A stretch of 64,000 nucleotides of DNA from Endozoicomonas sp. ISHI1 (GCF_024606225.1 NZ_JAGRPU010000014.1:1-64000); one strand, 5' to 3'. Counted from the stretch's first letter, positions 38,636 to 53,715 are shown. The notes: generated from the sequence alone by a model not told the origin. Translations and numbers: made by a program.

Positions 38636-39013
38636 ATGGCTCTGTCTAAAGAAGATATCCTGAATGCAATCGCTGAAATGTCTGTAATGGATGTTGTTGA
38701 GCTGGTTGAAGCTATGGAAGAGAAGTTCGGCGTTTCTGCTGCTGCTGCAGTTGCTGCTGCTCCTGCTGCTGCTAGCGACGCTGGCGCTGCTGCTGCTGAA
38801 CAGACTGAATTTGACGTCATTCTGACTTCTGCTGGCGACAAGAAAGTAAACGTAATCAAGGTTGTTCGCGGCGCGACTGGCCTGGGTCTGAAAGAAGCTA
38901 AAGCTGTTGTAGACGGCGCTCCTGCTCCTCTGAAAGAAGGTGTGAGCAAAGAAGAAGCTGAAGACCTGAAGAAGCAGCTGGAAGAAGCTGGCGCTTCCGT
39001 AGAAGTTAAGTAA
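38636..39013 (+). CDS. rplL: 50S ribosomal protein L7/L12
   Basis: A 125-residue protein. N-terminal dimerisation domain ([20 protein letters not shown]), an Ala-rich flexible hinge from about residue 35 to 60, and the C-terminal factor-binding domain with [20 protein letters not shown]. It recruits translation GTPases to the ribosome. Confidence 0.97.
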   Translation: MALSKEDILNAIAEMSVMDVVELVEAMEEKFGVSAAAAVAAAPAAASDAGAAAAEQTEFDVILTSAGDKKVNVIKVVRGATGLGLKEAKAVVDGAPAPLKEGVSKEEAEDLKKQLEEAGASVEVK

Positions 39014-39064
39014 TTCTACGACAGCGTTGAAATATCCAGAGCCTATTGCATAATAGTCTCAGGT

Positions 39065-39094
39065 GGCTGGTGCCTTTATGGCACCGGCCTTTTT
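39065..39094 (+). terminator. Attenuator/terminator between rplL and rpoB
   Basis: A 10-bp stem (39065-39074 with 39080-39089, one G-T pair) and five-base loop TTTAT, followed by TTTTT. In gammaproteobacteria this position holds a partial terminator that lowers rpoBC relative to rplJL. The remaining sequence to rpoB (39095-39489) shows no gene or clear site. Confidence 0.85.
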
Positions 39095-39489
39095 CCGTTG
39101 TATGAGCTATATCGTTCTATGCCGGATGGCAACGTTCGATGGTTCAATTAATTGATGGAGTTCAGATCGTTAAAGGCTCAGGCTGACTGTGTTTTACCGC
39201 AGGGATCTATCTCCTTCAATCTGAGAAAGTTGCAGTGTCATTGGCAGAGTGGGAGCCTGACCGGAAATTGACAGCTCGGACAAAAGTCCGGCAGAGCATA
39301 ATTCCCGATCAGATTCCCGGAATGAAAGTCTGACTTTCGTTCTGGACGCTAAAGCTCATGCAACGGTAACGGTTGAAATCACCGTTTTTTAATTGGGTAT
39401 CAAAAGGGGGCCACCCGCCCTCAATAAACCTAGATGGCCAGACCAGACGGTCTGAAGCCAGAACCAGGTGACCAAGCTGGGGAACGCTG

Positions 39490-42400
39490 ATGGCATACTC
39501 GTATACAGAGAAAAAACGCATCCGCAAAGACTTCGGCAAACTGCCGCATGTCATGAATGTGCCCTATCTTCTGGCGATTCAGCTTGATTCTTATCATAAG
39601 CTGCTGCAATCCGGAAGAGAGCCGACCGCACGTGAGGACATTGGTCTTCATGCTGCATTCAAATCCGTATTTCCAATCGTAAGTTACTCTGGAAATGCAG
39701 CGCTGGAATACGTGAGTTACAGGCTCGGTACTCCAGCGTTTGATGTCAAGGAATGTCAACTTCGTGGTGTGACTTACGCGGTACCTCTGCGTGTAAAAGT
39801 GCGCCTGATCATTTATGACAAAGACTCTGCCAACAAGGCAATCAAAGATATCAAGGAACAGGAAGTTTACATGGGCGAAATTCCGCTCATGACTGAGAAC
39901 GGTACATTTGTAATCAATGGTACTGAACGTGTTATCGTATCTCAGCTTCATCGTTCTCCTGGTGTATTCTTTGACCACGACCGTGGCAAGACACACTCTT
40001 CAGGCAAACTGCTGTATTCTGCCCGTGTGATTCCTTACCGTGGCTCATGGCTGGACTTCGAGTTCGATCCGAAGGACATGCTTTACGTACGTATCGACCG
40101 TCGTCGTAAGCTGCCTGCTACGATTCTTCTGCGTGCCCTGGGCATGAGTAATGAAGAGATCCTGAATGACTTCTTCGATACCGTAGACTTCAAGATCGGC
40201 TCTGAAAATGTCAATACTGAGTTTGCCGCTGAGCGCCTGCGTGGTGAAGCTGCAAGCTTTGACATTAAAGACGGCGACGGCAATGTTCTGGTTGAACAGG
40301 GTCGTCGTGTGACGGCGCGTCACATCCGTCAGCTGAAGAAAGCCAATATTGAACAGCTGGAGGCTCCGGTAGAGTATATTTACGGGAAGGTCCTGGCCAA
40401 GACCGTTGTACATGCTGCCACCGGTGAAATCATTGTTGACTGCAACACTGAAATTACTCCGGAAGTTTACGAAAAACTGCTGGAAGCCGGAATCAAACAG
40501 GTTGAAACCCTGTACATTAATGAGCTGGACTGCGGTTCATATATTTCTGACACTCTGCGCAGTGACACCACGACAAACCGTCTGGAAGCTCTGGTAGAAA
40601 TCTACCGCATGATGCGTCCCGGTGAACCGCCGACACAAGAAGCAGCAGAAACCCTGTTTGGCAACCTGTTCTTCTCTGCAGAGCGTTATGACCTGTCCGC
40701 AGTTGGTCGCATGAAATTCAACCGTCGTCTGGGTCGCGAAGACGACGTCGGTTCTGGTGTCCTGGATAACGCTGACATCGTTGATGTTCTGAAGACACTG
40801 GTCGACATACGTAATGGTCAGGGCATCTGTGACGATATCGACCATCTGGGTAACCGTCGTGTTCGTTCGGTCGGTGAAATGGCTGAAAACCAGTTCCGTG
40901 TCGGTCTGGTTCGTGTCGAGCGTGCCGTGAAGGAACGCCTGAGCCTGGCAGAGTCCGAAGGCCTCATGCCTCAGGATCTGATCAACGCCAAACCGGTTGC
41001 AGCGGCCATCAAGGAATTCTTCGGTTCCAGCCAGCTGTCCCAGTTTATGGACCAGAACAATCCACTGTCCGAGGTGACTCACAAGCGTCGTGTATCTGCA
41101 CTTGGCCCGGGTGGCTTGACCCGTGAGCGTGCCGGTTTTGAAGTTCGGGACGTACACCCGACTCATTACGGTCGTGTATGTCCTATCGAAACGCCTGAAG
41201 GGCCCAACATTGGTCTGATCAACTCTCTTGCGACCTATGCTCGTACCAACGACTACGGTTTCCTGGAGTCTCCATACCGCAAGGTCGTGGATGGCAAAGT
41301 GACGGATGAGATCGATTACCTGTCTGCTATCGAAGAAGGTGAGTACGTTATCGCTCAGGCTTCTGCGAAGATGGACGACGGCAATAACCTGACTGAAGAG
41401 CTGGTTAACGTTCGTCACCGTAACGAATTTACCCTGATGGGGCCTGAAAAAGTCCAGTACATGGACGTTTCAACCAAGCAGGTGGTTTCCGTTGCAGCCT
41501 CCCTGATTCCATTCCTCGAGCACGACGATGCTAACCGTGCCTTGATGGGATCGAACATGCAACGTCAGGCCGTGCCAACCCTGCGTGCCGACAAGCCTCT
41601 GGTGGGCACCGGTATGGAGCGTAACGTAGCTTCTGATTCCGGTGTTTGTGTGGTGGCGCAGCGTGGTGGTGTGATTGATACTGTTGACGCAGCGAAGATT
41701 GTTGTTCGTGTCAACAACGACGAACTTCAGCCTGGTGAAGCCGGTGTCGATATCTACAACCTGACCAAGTACACCCGTTCTAACCAGAATACCTGCATTA
41801 ACCAGCGTTCTCTGGTCCGTGCCGGCGAGACCATCGCTCGTGGCGATATTCTGGCTGATGGTCCATCCGTAGACATGGGTGAGCTGGCCCTGGGGCAGAA
41901 CATGCGCGTAGCGTTCATGCCCTGGAACGGTTACAACTTTGAGGACTCAATCCTCATCTCCGAACGTGTTGTACAGGAAGACCGCTTCACTACGATTCAC
42001 ATTCAGGAACTGACCTGTGTGGCTCGTGATACCAAGCTCGGACCGGAAGAAATTACTTCTGATATTCCTAATGTCGGTGAGTCTGCACTGAACAAACTGG
42101 ATGAAGCCGGCATTGTTCATGTCGGTGCTGAAGTCGGTGCTGGCGACATTCTGGTGGGTAAGGTAACCCCTAAAGGTGAAACTCAGCTGACACCAGAAGA
42201 AAAACTGCTGCGTGCAATCTTCGGTGAGAAGGCATCCGACGTTAAGGATACTTCTCTGCGTGTACCGACTTCTGTCAAGGGTACCGTCATCGACGTACAG
42301 GTATTCACCCGCGACGGCGTTGAAAAAGACAGCCGTGCCCAGGGCATCGAAAAGGCGGCTTTGGACGAATATCGCAAGGACTTGAACGAAGAATTCCGTA

Positions 42401-43566
42401 TCGTTGAAGAAGATACCTTTGACCGTCTGCGTGAAGCTCTGCGTGGTCAGCCTGTTGACCGTGGTCCTGGCCTGAGCAAGGGCAACACCATCACGGACGA
42501 GTTCCTGAATGGTCTGGAACACGAACAGTGGTTCCGTCTGTCCATGTCTGATGAAACTCTGAACGAACAGCTGGATCTGGCGAAAGAACAGCTGAAAGAG
42601 CGTCGCGCACAGCTCGACGAGCGTTTCGAAGACAAGAAGAAAAAGCTGCAGACCGGGGACGACATGGCGCCTGGCGTGCTGAAAATAGTCAAAGTTTATC
42701 TGGCGATCAAACGTCGTATCCAGCCGGGTGACAAGATGGCGGGTCGCCACGGTAACAAGGGTGTTATCTCCATCATAATGCCTGTCGAAGACATGCCCTA
42801 CGATGAAGAAGGCAACCCGGTTGATATTGTGCTGAACCCTCTGGGTGTGCCGTCCCGGATGAACGTAGGACAGGTTCTGGAAACTCACCTGGGTGCTGCG
42901 GCACGTGGTCTGGGCCACAAGATCAACCGCATGATCGAGTCCCAGAAGAGAGTGGCTGAAATCCGTGAATTCCTCGACCAGGTTTACAACGGAGTCGGTG
43001 GCGGACGTGTTGAGGAACTGGACAAGTTCACTGACGAAGAAGTCATGGAGCTGGCCCATAACCTGCGCGGCGGCGTACCTATGGCTACTTCGGTATTCGA
43101 TGGTGCCAAAGAATCTGAAGTGAAGGAGTTGCTGCGTCTGGCAGATCTCAGCGACACGGGTCAGGTAAGACTGCACGACGGACGTACCGGTGATTCCTTC
43201 GACCGTCCTGTCACTGTGGGCTACATGTACATGCTGAAGCTCAACCACCTGGTTGATGACAAGATGCACGCACGTTCCACAGGTTCTTACTCTCTGGTTA
43301 CCCAGCAGCCACTCGGTGGTAAGGCCCAGTTCGGTGGTCAGCGTTTCGGGGAGATGGAGGTATGGGCACTGGAAGCCTACGGTGCTGCCTACACTCTGCA
43401 GGAGATGCTGACTGTTAAGTCTGATGATGTGACCGGTCGTACCAAGATGTACAAGAACATCGTCGATGGTGATCATCGAATGGAAGCCGGGATGCCCGAA
43501 TCCTTCAACGTACTGTTGAAAGAGATTCGCTCTCTGGGTATCGACATTGAGCTGGACACCGAATAA
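39490..43566 (+). CDS. rpoB: DNA-directed RNA polymerase subunit beta
   Basis: A 1358-residue protein. [23 protein letters not shown] is the rifampicin region (wild-type-like Ser, Asp, His and Ser residues are visible in this stretch), followed by [22 protein letters not shown] and [15 protein letters not shown]. It forms the catalytic core with RpoC. rpoC follows after 64 bp from the stop to the chosen start. Confidence 0.98.
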   Translation: MAYSYTEKKRIRKDFGKLPHVMNVPYLLAIQLDSYHKLLQSGREPTAREDIGLHAAFKSVFPIVSYSGNAALEYVSYRLGTPAFDVKECQLRGVTYAVPLRVKVRLIIYDKDSANKAIKDIKEQEVYMGEIPLMTENGTFVINGTERVIVSQLHRSPGVFFDHDRGKTHSSGKLLYSARVIPYRGSWLDFEFDPKDMLYVRIDRRRKLPATILLRALGMSNEEILNDFFDTVDFKIGSENVNTEFAAERLRGEAASFDIKDGDGNVLVEQGRRVTARHIRQLKKANIEQLEAPVEYIYGKVLAKTVVHAATGEIIVDCNTEITPEVYEKLLEAGIKQVETLYINELDCGSYISDTLRSDTTTNRLEALVEIYRMMRPGEPPTQEAAETLFGNLFFSAERYDLSAVGRMKFNRRLGREDDVGSGVLDNADIVDVLKTLVDIRNGQGICDDIDHLGNRRVRSVGEMAENQFRVGLVRVERAVKERLSLAESEGLMPQDLINAKPVAAAIKEFFGSSQLSQFMDQNNPLSEVTHKRRVSALGPGGLTRERAGFEVRDVHPTHYGRVCPIETPEGPNIGLINSLATYARTNDYGFLESPYRKVVDGKVTDEIDYLSAIEEGEYVIAQASAKMDDGNNLTEELVNVRHRNEFTLMGPEKVQYMDVSTKQVVSVAASLIPFLEHDDANRALMGSNMQRQAVPTLRADKPLVGTGMERNVASDSGVCVVAQRGGVIDTVDAAKIVVRVNNDELQPGEAGVDIYNLTKYTRSNQNTCINQRSLVRAGETIARGDILADGPSVDMGELALGQNMRVAFMPWNGYNFEDSILISERVVQEDRFTTIHIQELTCVARDTKLGPEEITSDIPNVGESALNKLDEAGIVHVGAEVGAGDILVGKVTPKGETQLTPEEKLLRAIFGEKASDVKDTSLRVPTSVKGTVIDVQVFTRDGVEKDSRAQGIEKAALDEYRKDLNEEFRIVEEDTFDRLREALRGQPVDRGPGLSKGNTITDEFLNGLEHEQWFRLSMSDETLNEQLDLAKEQLKERRAQLDERFEDKKKKLQTGDDMAPGVLKIVKVYLAIKRRIQPGDKMAGRHGNKGVISIIMPVEDMPYDEEGNPVDIVLNPLGVPSRMNVGQVLETHLGAAARGLGHKINRMIESQKRVAEIREFLDQVYNGVGGGRVEELDKFTDEEVMELAHNLRGGVPMATSVFDGAKESEVKELLRLADLSDTGQVRLHDGRTGDSFDRPVTVGYMYMLKLNHLVDDKMHARSTGSYSLVTQQPLGGKAQFGGQRFGEMEVWALEAYGAAYTLQEMLTVKSDDVTGRTKMYKNIVDGDHRMEAGMPESFNVLLKEIRSLGIDIELDTE

Positions 43567-43630
43567 CGAATACGTGAAATCCGCTGGTTGGGCATAGCCC
43601 GGCCACCGGATGGATCGAGGAGATGCGATC

Positions 43631-47842
<4,212 letters not shown>

Positions 47843-47880
47843 CAATAGGCTGACGCCTGTTTTTATACAGTGAGCTAAAC

Positions 47881-47916
47881 AGAAAGGCTGCCTTCGGGTG
47901 GCCTTTCTCATTTTTT
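47881..47916 (+). terminator. Intrinsic terminator after rpoC
   Basis: Stem AGAAAGGCTGCC/GGTGGCCTTTCT (47881-47892 with 47897-47908, two G-T pairs) closed by a TTCG tetraloop and followed by ATTTTTT. An IS200/IS605 element begins within about 60 bp after it. Confidence 0.92.
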
Positions 47917-48025
47917 GGTGTCTGGAAACTGTGATGATTAACACCAGACTAAAACCTGACCGGAAAGAGCGTCAAGCCCAGTACTTCTAGTGCTGGGAAG
48001 GATAGCCCGGAGTCCGATAGGACTC

Positions 48026-48454
48026 CTAATGCGGTCTATCCTGCTGTTCGATGTATTGCTTAAGAACTTCAATCGGCGCACCACCTACGGAACCCGCAAA
48101 GTAGCTCGGACTCCATAGAGCATTCTTCATATATGCAGGCTTTATCAGCTCTGGATGATATTGTTTCAGTCTTCGGCTTGAAACACCTTTCAGACTGTTT
48201 ACCAGTTTTGATACTGCTACTTTTGGTGGATAGTTTACCAGAATGTGTACGTGATCTTGCCCGCCATTAAATTCTTCCAGTTCTACTTCAAAATCAGAAC
48301 ATACGCTTCGGAATATTTTTTCAAGTGTTTTCAGATGTCTGTCTGTAAATACTTTGCCTCTGTACTTTGTGATAAAAATCATGTGTGCATGAAGCATAAA
48401 AACGCATCTTCTACCCTTTCTTAATTCCATTAGACCAACCTTGTAAATAGCCAT
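48026..48454 (-). CDS. tnpA: IS200/IS605 Y1 transposase TnpA
   Basis: A 142-residue protein. The HUH motif is HVHILVNYPP (His68, His70), and the catalytic tyrosine is Tyr134 in LKQYIEQQ. It cuts and rejoins single-stranded DNA at hairpin ends during replication. An internal Met at residue 9 (48430) is another possible start. The gene looks intact and so may be active. Confidence 0.92.
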   Translation of the reverse strand: MAIYKVGLMELRKGRRCVFMLHAHMIFITKYRGKVFTDRHLKTLEKIFRSVCSDFEVELEEFNGGQDHVHILVNYPPKVAVSKLVNSLKGVSSRRLKQYHPELIKPAYMKNALWSPSYFAGSVGGAPIEVLKQYIEQQDRPH

Positions 48455-48477
48455 TATGGTCTATATAATAAATCATT

Positions 48478-49572
48478 ATGGATATTCAGACCAAAACACT
48501 GTCAGTCAGAGTGAAAGACAAACACGCAAAGGTACTGCGTGAAATGGCTTATGAGGTCAATCAAGTCTTTAATCTGGCTAACGAGCTAACCATGAAAGCC
48601 AATGGTCGTACGAGCGACTATGGGCCGGTTAAGCCTGTTTGGTTGTCTGCTTATGATGTCCAGAAGCCCGTTCTTGTTTTCAGGAAAGAGCAAAAGTACT
48701 TAATTCCGTCTCACACGGCTCAGGAAGTCTGTGCAAAGCACCATCAAGCTAGAAATCAATTCAAGAAAGCAAAGCTACGTTGGCGCATCAGCTCTGGAAG
48801 CAAGCGCTCTCTTGGTTGGATACCTTTCAAAAAAGGCTCTGCAAAGTGGTCTAACGGACAGGTAAGGTTTGCCAGAAAAAGCTTTAACGTCTGGGATAGT
48901 TACGGTCTTTCAAAGTATCAATTTCTTGCAGGCAGTTTTTCAGAAGATAGTCGTGGGCGCTGGTACTTCAATGTGGCGGTGCAAACCGAATCAAAACCTG
49001 TTACCGAAGGCAAAACCGCTATAGGAATTGATCTTGGGCTGAAAGATGTAGCTACTTGCAGTAACGGCGATCAGCTTGAATCAAAGCAGTTTTATCGTGA
49101 GCTGGAAGAAAGGCTTGGTACGGCTCAAAGAGCCAACAAGAAGCAAAGAGTTAAGGCTATTCATGCGAAAATTAAAAATCGCAGAAAAGACCAGATTCAT
49201 AAATTTACGACACGGCTGGTAAACAACCACGCCGCTATATTCGTAGGCGATGTAAGCAGTACCAAACTGGCAAAAACGAAAATGGCTAAGTCTGTTCTGG
49301 ATGCTGGTTGGGGAATACTGAAAGATCAACTGAAGTACAAAGCGATGGCGCAGTCAGTTGTGTTCGAGGTCGTCAACGAATCCCACTCCACCCAAACGTG
49401 TTCGAGCTGTGGCACTATTCCGTCCAGCAGTCCGAAAGGTAGAACAGGTTTGCGAATAAGAGAATGGACTTGTTCAGAGTGCGGAGCTGGACACCTGCGT
49501 GATTTAAATGCAGCAAAGAACATTCTTGCGGCTGGGCATAGCCGTCTCGCTGGAGGAATCCCACTGCTTTAG
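48478..49572 (+). CDS. tnpB: TnpB-like RNA-guided endonuclease (IS605 OrfB)
   Basis: A 364-residue protein. RuvC motifs: GIDLGLKDVATCS (Asp185), FVGDVSSTKLAKTKMAKS (Asp258 at the position usually held by Glu) and HLRDLNAAKNIL (Asp342). The zinc ribbon is TCSSCG (Cys308, Cys311) and CSECG (Cys332, Cys335). TnpB uses an omega RNA from the element's right end to cleave DNA. The stop lies in the end hairpin. The second RuvC residue being Asp is noted among the findings. Confidence 0.92.
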   Translation: MDIQTKTLSVRVKDKHAKVLREMAYEVNQVFNLANELTMKANGRTSDYGPVKPVWLSAYDVQKPVLVFRKEQKYLIPSHTAQEVCAKHHQARNQFKKAKLRWRISSGSKRSLGWIPFKKGSAKWSNGQVRFARKSFNVWDSYGLSKYQFLAGSFSEDSRGRWYFNVAVQTESKPVTEGKTAIGIDLGLKDVATCSNGDQLESKQFYRELEERLGTAQRANKKQRVKAIHAKIKNRRKDQIHKFTTRLVNNHAAIFVGDVSSTKLAKTKMAKSVLDAGWGILKDQLKYKAMAQSVVFEVVNESHSTQTCSSCGTIPSSSPKGRTGLRIREWTCSECGAGHLRDLNAAKNILAAGHSRLAGGIPLL

Positions 49573-49955
49573 CTGTGGGAGGATGTCAATGCTCGTAATT
49601 GTTGCAAACTAAAATCGGCAGTAGACTCGTAAAAAGTTGTTGGAAAAACAGGAAATACCAATTTAGGCATATTCATAACAAACAAAGATTTTACGCTTAA
49701 ATCTTTTCTGGTAGTTCTGTGTTGTAATTCAGAAAGAAGTACCCTGATATCGTCAATCATTATATTCAAACCAGTGCTAAAACTAATAGATCTAAATATT
49801 TCATGGCTTTGACTTCCTGGAGGCATAACTTTTAACGCTAATTGGTTACTCAAAAGTATAAATTTCTCAGCTGCTTGAATTATTTCAGGGTTTGCATTTA
49901 CCACTGATACGGATGTTATCAAGTAAAGAAAAAGCGATATTCTTAACTCTTTCAT
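49569..49955 (-). CDS. Secreted protein of unknown function, 3' end supplied by the IS
   Basis: A 128-residue protein with a signal peptide (MKELRISLFLYLITSVSVVNA). The mature region is helical without a recognised domain. The last seven codons and the stop (49569-49590) lie within the right end of the IS element, so the insertion changed or truncated the C-terminus. No continuation of the gene is seen on the far side of the element, where the rpoC terminator lies. Confidence 0.55.
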   Translation of the reverse strand: MKELRISLFLYLITSVSVVNANPEIIQAAEKFILLSNQLALKVMPPGSQSHEIFRSISFSTGLNIMIDDIRVLLSELQHRTTRKDLSVKSLFVMNMPKLVFPVFPTTFYESTADFSLQQLRALTSSHS

Positions 49956-50349
49956 CGTAAACTGCCTTCATCTTGTATCAAATTGTGTCAAGTCAAGGTA
50001 GCATTTATTTTGAGAAATATAACAAAAAGGTATCGCCTTTAGTGAAAAATCGCGGGCTGGCCTTACGAAGGATCCCTGACCCTAACACTTCCACAAAAGA
50101 ATTCCCCTTTGTTTGCAGCCGCTTTGTACCAACAAAAGACGGCACAAAGACGAGAGCCGTCTATTGATGGATGTCCAGCCTTTTACTCCAAAGTCTTGAA
50201 GCGGAAGTTCGTAAGCAGGTTCATGGGGGTATAACCTCCGATAGATAACTGACTAAAGGCAACTGAAAGACTCGCTGAACATTTAAGAGACATCAACAAA
50301 CGCATGATGTAGTCTACGGTGTCAAGCTTGATGCTCTTGAGGAGTTGCT
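49956..50349. other. Region upstream of nhaA without a confident gene
   Basis: A 394-bp stretch. A 64-codon ORF (49973-50167, plus) ends SRFVPTKDGTKTRAVY but has no recognised relative, no clear ribosome site and unusual composition. A 7-bp inverted repeat (50137-50143 with 50156-50162) lies at its end with no T-run. GAGGAG at 50339-50344 belongs to nhaA. The stretch may be a remnant of a mobile element. Confidence 0.4.
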
Positions 50350-51753
50350 GTGGCGGGAAATAATTTTACAAAATTTATTGGTCGGAAAGGCAGGGTTTAT
50401 AACGCTCGCTGGGAGGCGGCATTTGACCGTATCCTCACGCCTTTTGAAGAATTTATCCATCGTCAAACGACCAGCGGCATCCTTCTGATGATCTGCGCTG
50501 TCATCGCTTTGGTGATCGCGAACAGTAATCTGTCTCCCCTCTATGAACAGATTCTGAAAACCTATGCCGGTATTTCTATCGGTGAAGGCGGCCTGAAGAT
50601 GTCTATTCACCATTGGGTCAATGATGGTCTGATGGCTTTTTTCTTTTTCCACGTCGGTCTCGAACTCAAACGTGAGTTTCTTGTCGGTGAGCTTTCCGAC
50701 CTCAAACATGCCGTATTGCCTATCATGGCTGCGATTGGGGGTATGGTAGTGCCCGCACTGATCTATGCCAGCATCAACCCGACAGGTGTTGCCGCAGACG
50801 GTTGGGGCATTCCGATGGCAACGGATATTGCCTTTGCTGTTGGTACCTGTGCACTTCTGGGTGGCCGTGTTCCTAAAAGTCTGATTACCTTCCTCGTGGC
50901 TTTGGCCATTGTGGATGACCTGGGAGCTATTGCGATCATTGCTGTTTTCTACACCAACGAAATCAATCAGGTGGCTTTGCTGTGGGCTGCTGGATTCACT
51001 GCCTTTTTGTGGGTGATGAATGCTTTTGGTATTCGTAATCCACTGCCTTATCTCCTGGTGGGTGGTGGCCTCTGGTTGCAGCTGTACGAAGCCGGTATTC
51101 ATGCGACATTGGCTGGCGTTATTACCGCTTTTGCCATTCCGGCTAAACCCAAATACGATCCTGTTGCATTCAGTGACCAGATAAAAAATCTGATTCGGCG
51201 ATTTGATGGTAGTTACCGTCCTGGTGAGGACGTTTTGCGTAATGAAAAAATGCGTGCTTACGTCCGGGCGCTTGGAAATGGTACTCGCCTGGCAGAAGCT
51301 CCACTGCAGAGAATCGAAACCAGCCTGCACTTACCGGTGACTTATATCGTCATTCCCATTTTTGCCCTGGCCAATGCCGGTATTCCCTTTGATGTTTTTT
51401 CCGGGGATACCGAGATTTTCAATAACGTCACCTTGGGTGTCACTCTGGGTCTGGTGTTAGGTAAGTTAATTGGTATTGCAGGTGCCACCTGGATAGGCTG
51501 GAAGCTGGGATGGGGTGACTTGCCTCATGAATGTAACTTCCTGCATATTGTGGGCGTTGCCTTTCTGGGCGGAATCGGTTTCACCATGTCGATCTTCATA
51601 TCAGAACTGGCATTTGCTGGCAGCCCCAATGATTTAGTACTGGCCAAAGCAGGGGTTCTGATTGCGTCCCTGATAGCCGGTATTGCTGGCTTTATCTGTT
51701 TGACTAAAGCTTCTCCCAAGGCCGTTGAAAAGAATACTGTTGAGCAGGCTTAA
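50350..51753 (+). CDS. nhaA: Na+/H+ antiporter NhaA
   Basis: A 467-residue inner-membrane protein with 11-12 helices. The ion-binding Asp pair is in ALAIVDDLGAIAII, and IPMATDIAFAVGTCALLG is the other signature. It exchanges external protons for internal sodium, fitting a marine lifestyle. GTG at 50350 has GAGGAG 5 bases ahead. The protein is longer than E. coli NhaA (388 residues), with an N-terminal extension of about 30 residues and a longer central loop. Confidence 0.95.
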   Translation: MAGNNFTKFIGRKGRVYNARWEAAFDRILTPFEEFIHRQTTSGILLMICAVIALVIANSNLSPLYEQILKTYAGISIGEGGLKMSIHHWVNDGLMAFFFFHVGLELKREFLVGELSDLKHAVLPIMAAIGGMVVPALIYASINPTGVAADGWGIPMATDIAFAVGTCALLGGRVPKSLITFLVALAIVDDLGAIAIIAVFYTNEINQVALLWAAGFTAFLWVMNAFGIRNPLPYLLVGGGLWLQLYEAGIHATLAGVITAFAIPAKPKYDPVAFSDQIKNLIRRFDGSYRPGEDVLRNEKMRAYVRALGNGTRLAEAPLQRIETSLHLPVTYIVIPIFALANAGIPFDVFSGDTEIFNNVTLGVTLGLVLGKLIGIAGATWIGWKLGWGDLPHECNFLHIVGVAFLGGIGFTMSIFISELAFAGSPNDLVLAKAGVLIASLIAGIAGFICLTKASPKAVEKNTVEQA

Positions 51754-51782
51754 GCTCAGATTATTCATCTCTGAATATTAAT

Positions 51783-51805
51783 AACCCGGAGCTTGCTCCG
51801 GGTTT
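51783..51805 (+). terminator. Intrinsic terminator after nhaA
   Basis: Perfect stem CCCGGAGC (51785-51792) with GCTCCGGG (51795-51802), loop TT, followed by TTT. Confidence 0.85.
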
Positions 51806-52002
51806 GTGATTTTGGTTAGCTTTTCTGCTCATTCTCGTTCTCATGTCGAGGAGGCTGTCAAAACAGAGAATGCCGCACTTTTGGCGCAGCCTCAGAGTGT
51901 TGGTGCGAGACAACTTTGTCTCTATGTCATAGTTGTCATTAAACAGTCATTTGCAACCGTTATAAAAAGCCCTGATCAAATTGAATAAAATCAGGAACCT
52001 CA

Positions 52003-53715
52003 ATGGAACTGAAACTTACTCGCAACGCTATCACTCTGGCAGCTCCCTTTATTTTGGCTGGCTGTTCAATGGTTCAGGAAAATGCTGAAGTTTCCCATCC
52101 CACCATGGAGCCGATCGGTCGATATGCTTCTGGCAGTTACCATAAAGGTGCCGCAGAGATTGTGGCCTGGCATAAAGCCAGTCAGTCTATCTATGTTGTC
52201 AACGCCCTTGATAAAACCATAGATATTCTCAGTGGCAAATCCCTCAAGGGGCAGCCACTTGCTAATCCGACCATGGATTCCAATATTCTCAAAATTGGCA
52301 AGATCAATCTTGAGTCCAGTATTGATGGCATGAAGCTGGGCACCGCTAACAGCGTTTCTGTTCATGGCGATCTTTTGGCTGTTGCTGTTGAAAATAGCGA
52401 CAAACAAAAGAAAGGCGTTGTCATTGTTTATAAGCTCGATACCGAAGGTGGTGCCGTATTCAGTGATTATAAATTGGTAGGGGCGCTGCCTGATATGGTG
52501 ACCTTTACACCGGATGGAAAATACCTGCTGACAGCAAACGAAGGTGAACCTTCATCAGATTACAAAGATGACCCGGAAGGTTCGGTCAGCGTTGTCAAGG
52601 TGACTTCTGAAGGCAAACTGGAAGAACCACGTCATGCTACTTTCACTGCTTTCAACAAAGGCTACTCCAGAAACAGTGAATTGCCGAAAGATGTCAGGGT
52701 TTTTGGTCGTGATGCCTCTGTGGCTCAGGACCTTGAGCCTGAGTACATAGCCGTTTCTGCTGATTCCGGAACTGCTTACGTTTCTCTGCAGGAAAACAAT
52801 GCCCTGGCACTCGTTGATATTGCCAATGCGCGAATTGATTCTATTGTTCCCCTTGGCTATAAGGATTATGGCCAATTTGCGATGGATGCCAGCAATAAAG
52901 ATGGTGGTGTGAATCTTCAGAAATGGAGCGGTGTCTACGGTATGTATCAGCCAGATACCATTGCTACCTATTCGGTCGAAGGTAAAACCTATGTTGTGAC
53001 AGCCAACGAAGGTGATGCCAGAGATTATTGGTACACAACTGCTTCTGAAGATCAGTGCCTGGCTTCAGGTGGTTTGAAATACGATAACGAAGACGGTTGC
53101 CTGGGGTTCACAGAAGAGGTTCGTACCAAGAAGGTTGAGGTCGCCCGGGAGCATCCTAATGCTGAGGCAGCCAAAGATAAGAAAAAGCTTGCTCGCCTGA
53201 AAATTACCAACACACTGGGTGATACGGATAACGATGGCCAGTTTGAAGAACTTTACTCCTATGGCGCTCGCTCATTTTCTATCTGGAACGAAGCGGGTGA
53301 GCTGGTTTATGACTCGGGTAGTGACTTTGAAGAAGTGACAGCAGCCGTACTGGGTAAACATTTCAACAATAATGACGAGGAAACCAAAGGCGATAACCGC
53401 AGTGATGATAAAGGCCCTGAGCCAGAGGCACTGGCCGTGGGTGAGATTGATGGACGTCAATATGCGTTTATTGGCCTGGAGCGAACCGGTGGTGTCCTGA
53501 TGTACGACGTGACTGATCCAGCAGAAGCTGAGTTTGTCCGCTATGTCTACAACCGTGACTTTTCTGTTGATACTGACAAAGAGCCAGAAAAAGCAGGCGA
53601 TGTGTCTCCCGAAGGGATGAAGTTTGTCGAGGCTTCTGAAAGTCCAACTGGAAAGCCTTTATTGATTATCGGTCATGAAGTCTCTGGTTCTACGCTGGTT
53701 TACCAGATCGATTGA
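52003..53715 (+). CDS. Choice-of-anchor I lipoprotein (beta-propeller)
   Basis: A 570-residue lipoprotein: MELKLTRNAITLAAPFILAGCS with lipobox LAGC (Cys21). The mature protein has the choice-of-anchor I pattern: MVTFTPDGKYLLTANEGEPS, EYIAVSADSGTAYVSLQENNAL, VVTANEGDARDYW, GARSFSIWN, GPEPEALAVGEIDG and the end SPEGMKFVEASE. Such proteins are secreted or surface-anchored propellers of unknown role. A loop of about 60 residues carries DNDGQFEEL, a possible calcium site. Confidence 0.85.
   Translation: MELKLTRNAITLAAPFILAGCSMVQENAEVSHPTMEPIGRYASGSYHKGAAEIVAWHKASQSIYVVNALDKTIDILSGKSLKGQPLANPTMDSNILKIGKINLESSIDGMKLGTANSVSVHGDLLAVAVENSDKQKKGVVIVYKLDTEGGAVFSDYKLVGALPDMVTFTPDGKYLLTANEGEPSSDYKDDPEGSVSVVKVTSEGKLEEPRHATFTAFNKGYSRNSELPKDVRVFGRDASVAQDLEPEYIAVSADSGTAYVSLQENNALALVDIANARIDSIVPLGYKDYGQFAMDASNKDGGVNLQKWSGVYGMYQPDTIATYSVEGKTYVVTANEGDARDYWYTTASEDQCLASGGLKYDNEDGCLGFTEEVRTKKVEVAREHPNAEAAKDKKKLARLKITNTLGDTDNDGQFEELYSYGARSFSIWNEAGELVYDSGSDFEEVTAAVLGKHFNNNDEETKGDNRSDDKGPEPEALAVGEIDGRQYAFIGLERTGGVLMYDVTDPAEAEFVRYVYNRDFSVDTDKEPEKAGDVSPEGMKFVEASESPTGKPLLIIGHEVSGSTLVYQID

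Larger units (their letters stand above)
47971..49590 (+). mobile_element. IS605-type element with divergent tnpA and tnpB
   Basis: The right end is set by GGATGTCAAT (49581-49590), as in the partial copy at 1-219; just before it is an imperfect hairpin (49560-49579). The left boundary is approximate: a hairpin (47977-47985 with 47989-47997) and a nested pair of stems (48000-48005/48036-48041 and 48009-48015/48020-48026) mark the left end. tnpA (minus) and tnpB (plus) face away from each other with 23 bp between starts, the IS605 arrangement. It appears complete and sits between the rpoC terminator and a small gene whose 3' end it supplies. Confidence 0.85.

Noticed and set aside
50168..50349. 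Riboswitch or regulatory RNA ahead of nhaA
   Set aside because: A few short inverted segments exist, but no conserved core of a known nhaA-associated RNA could be recognised.
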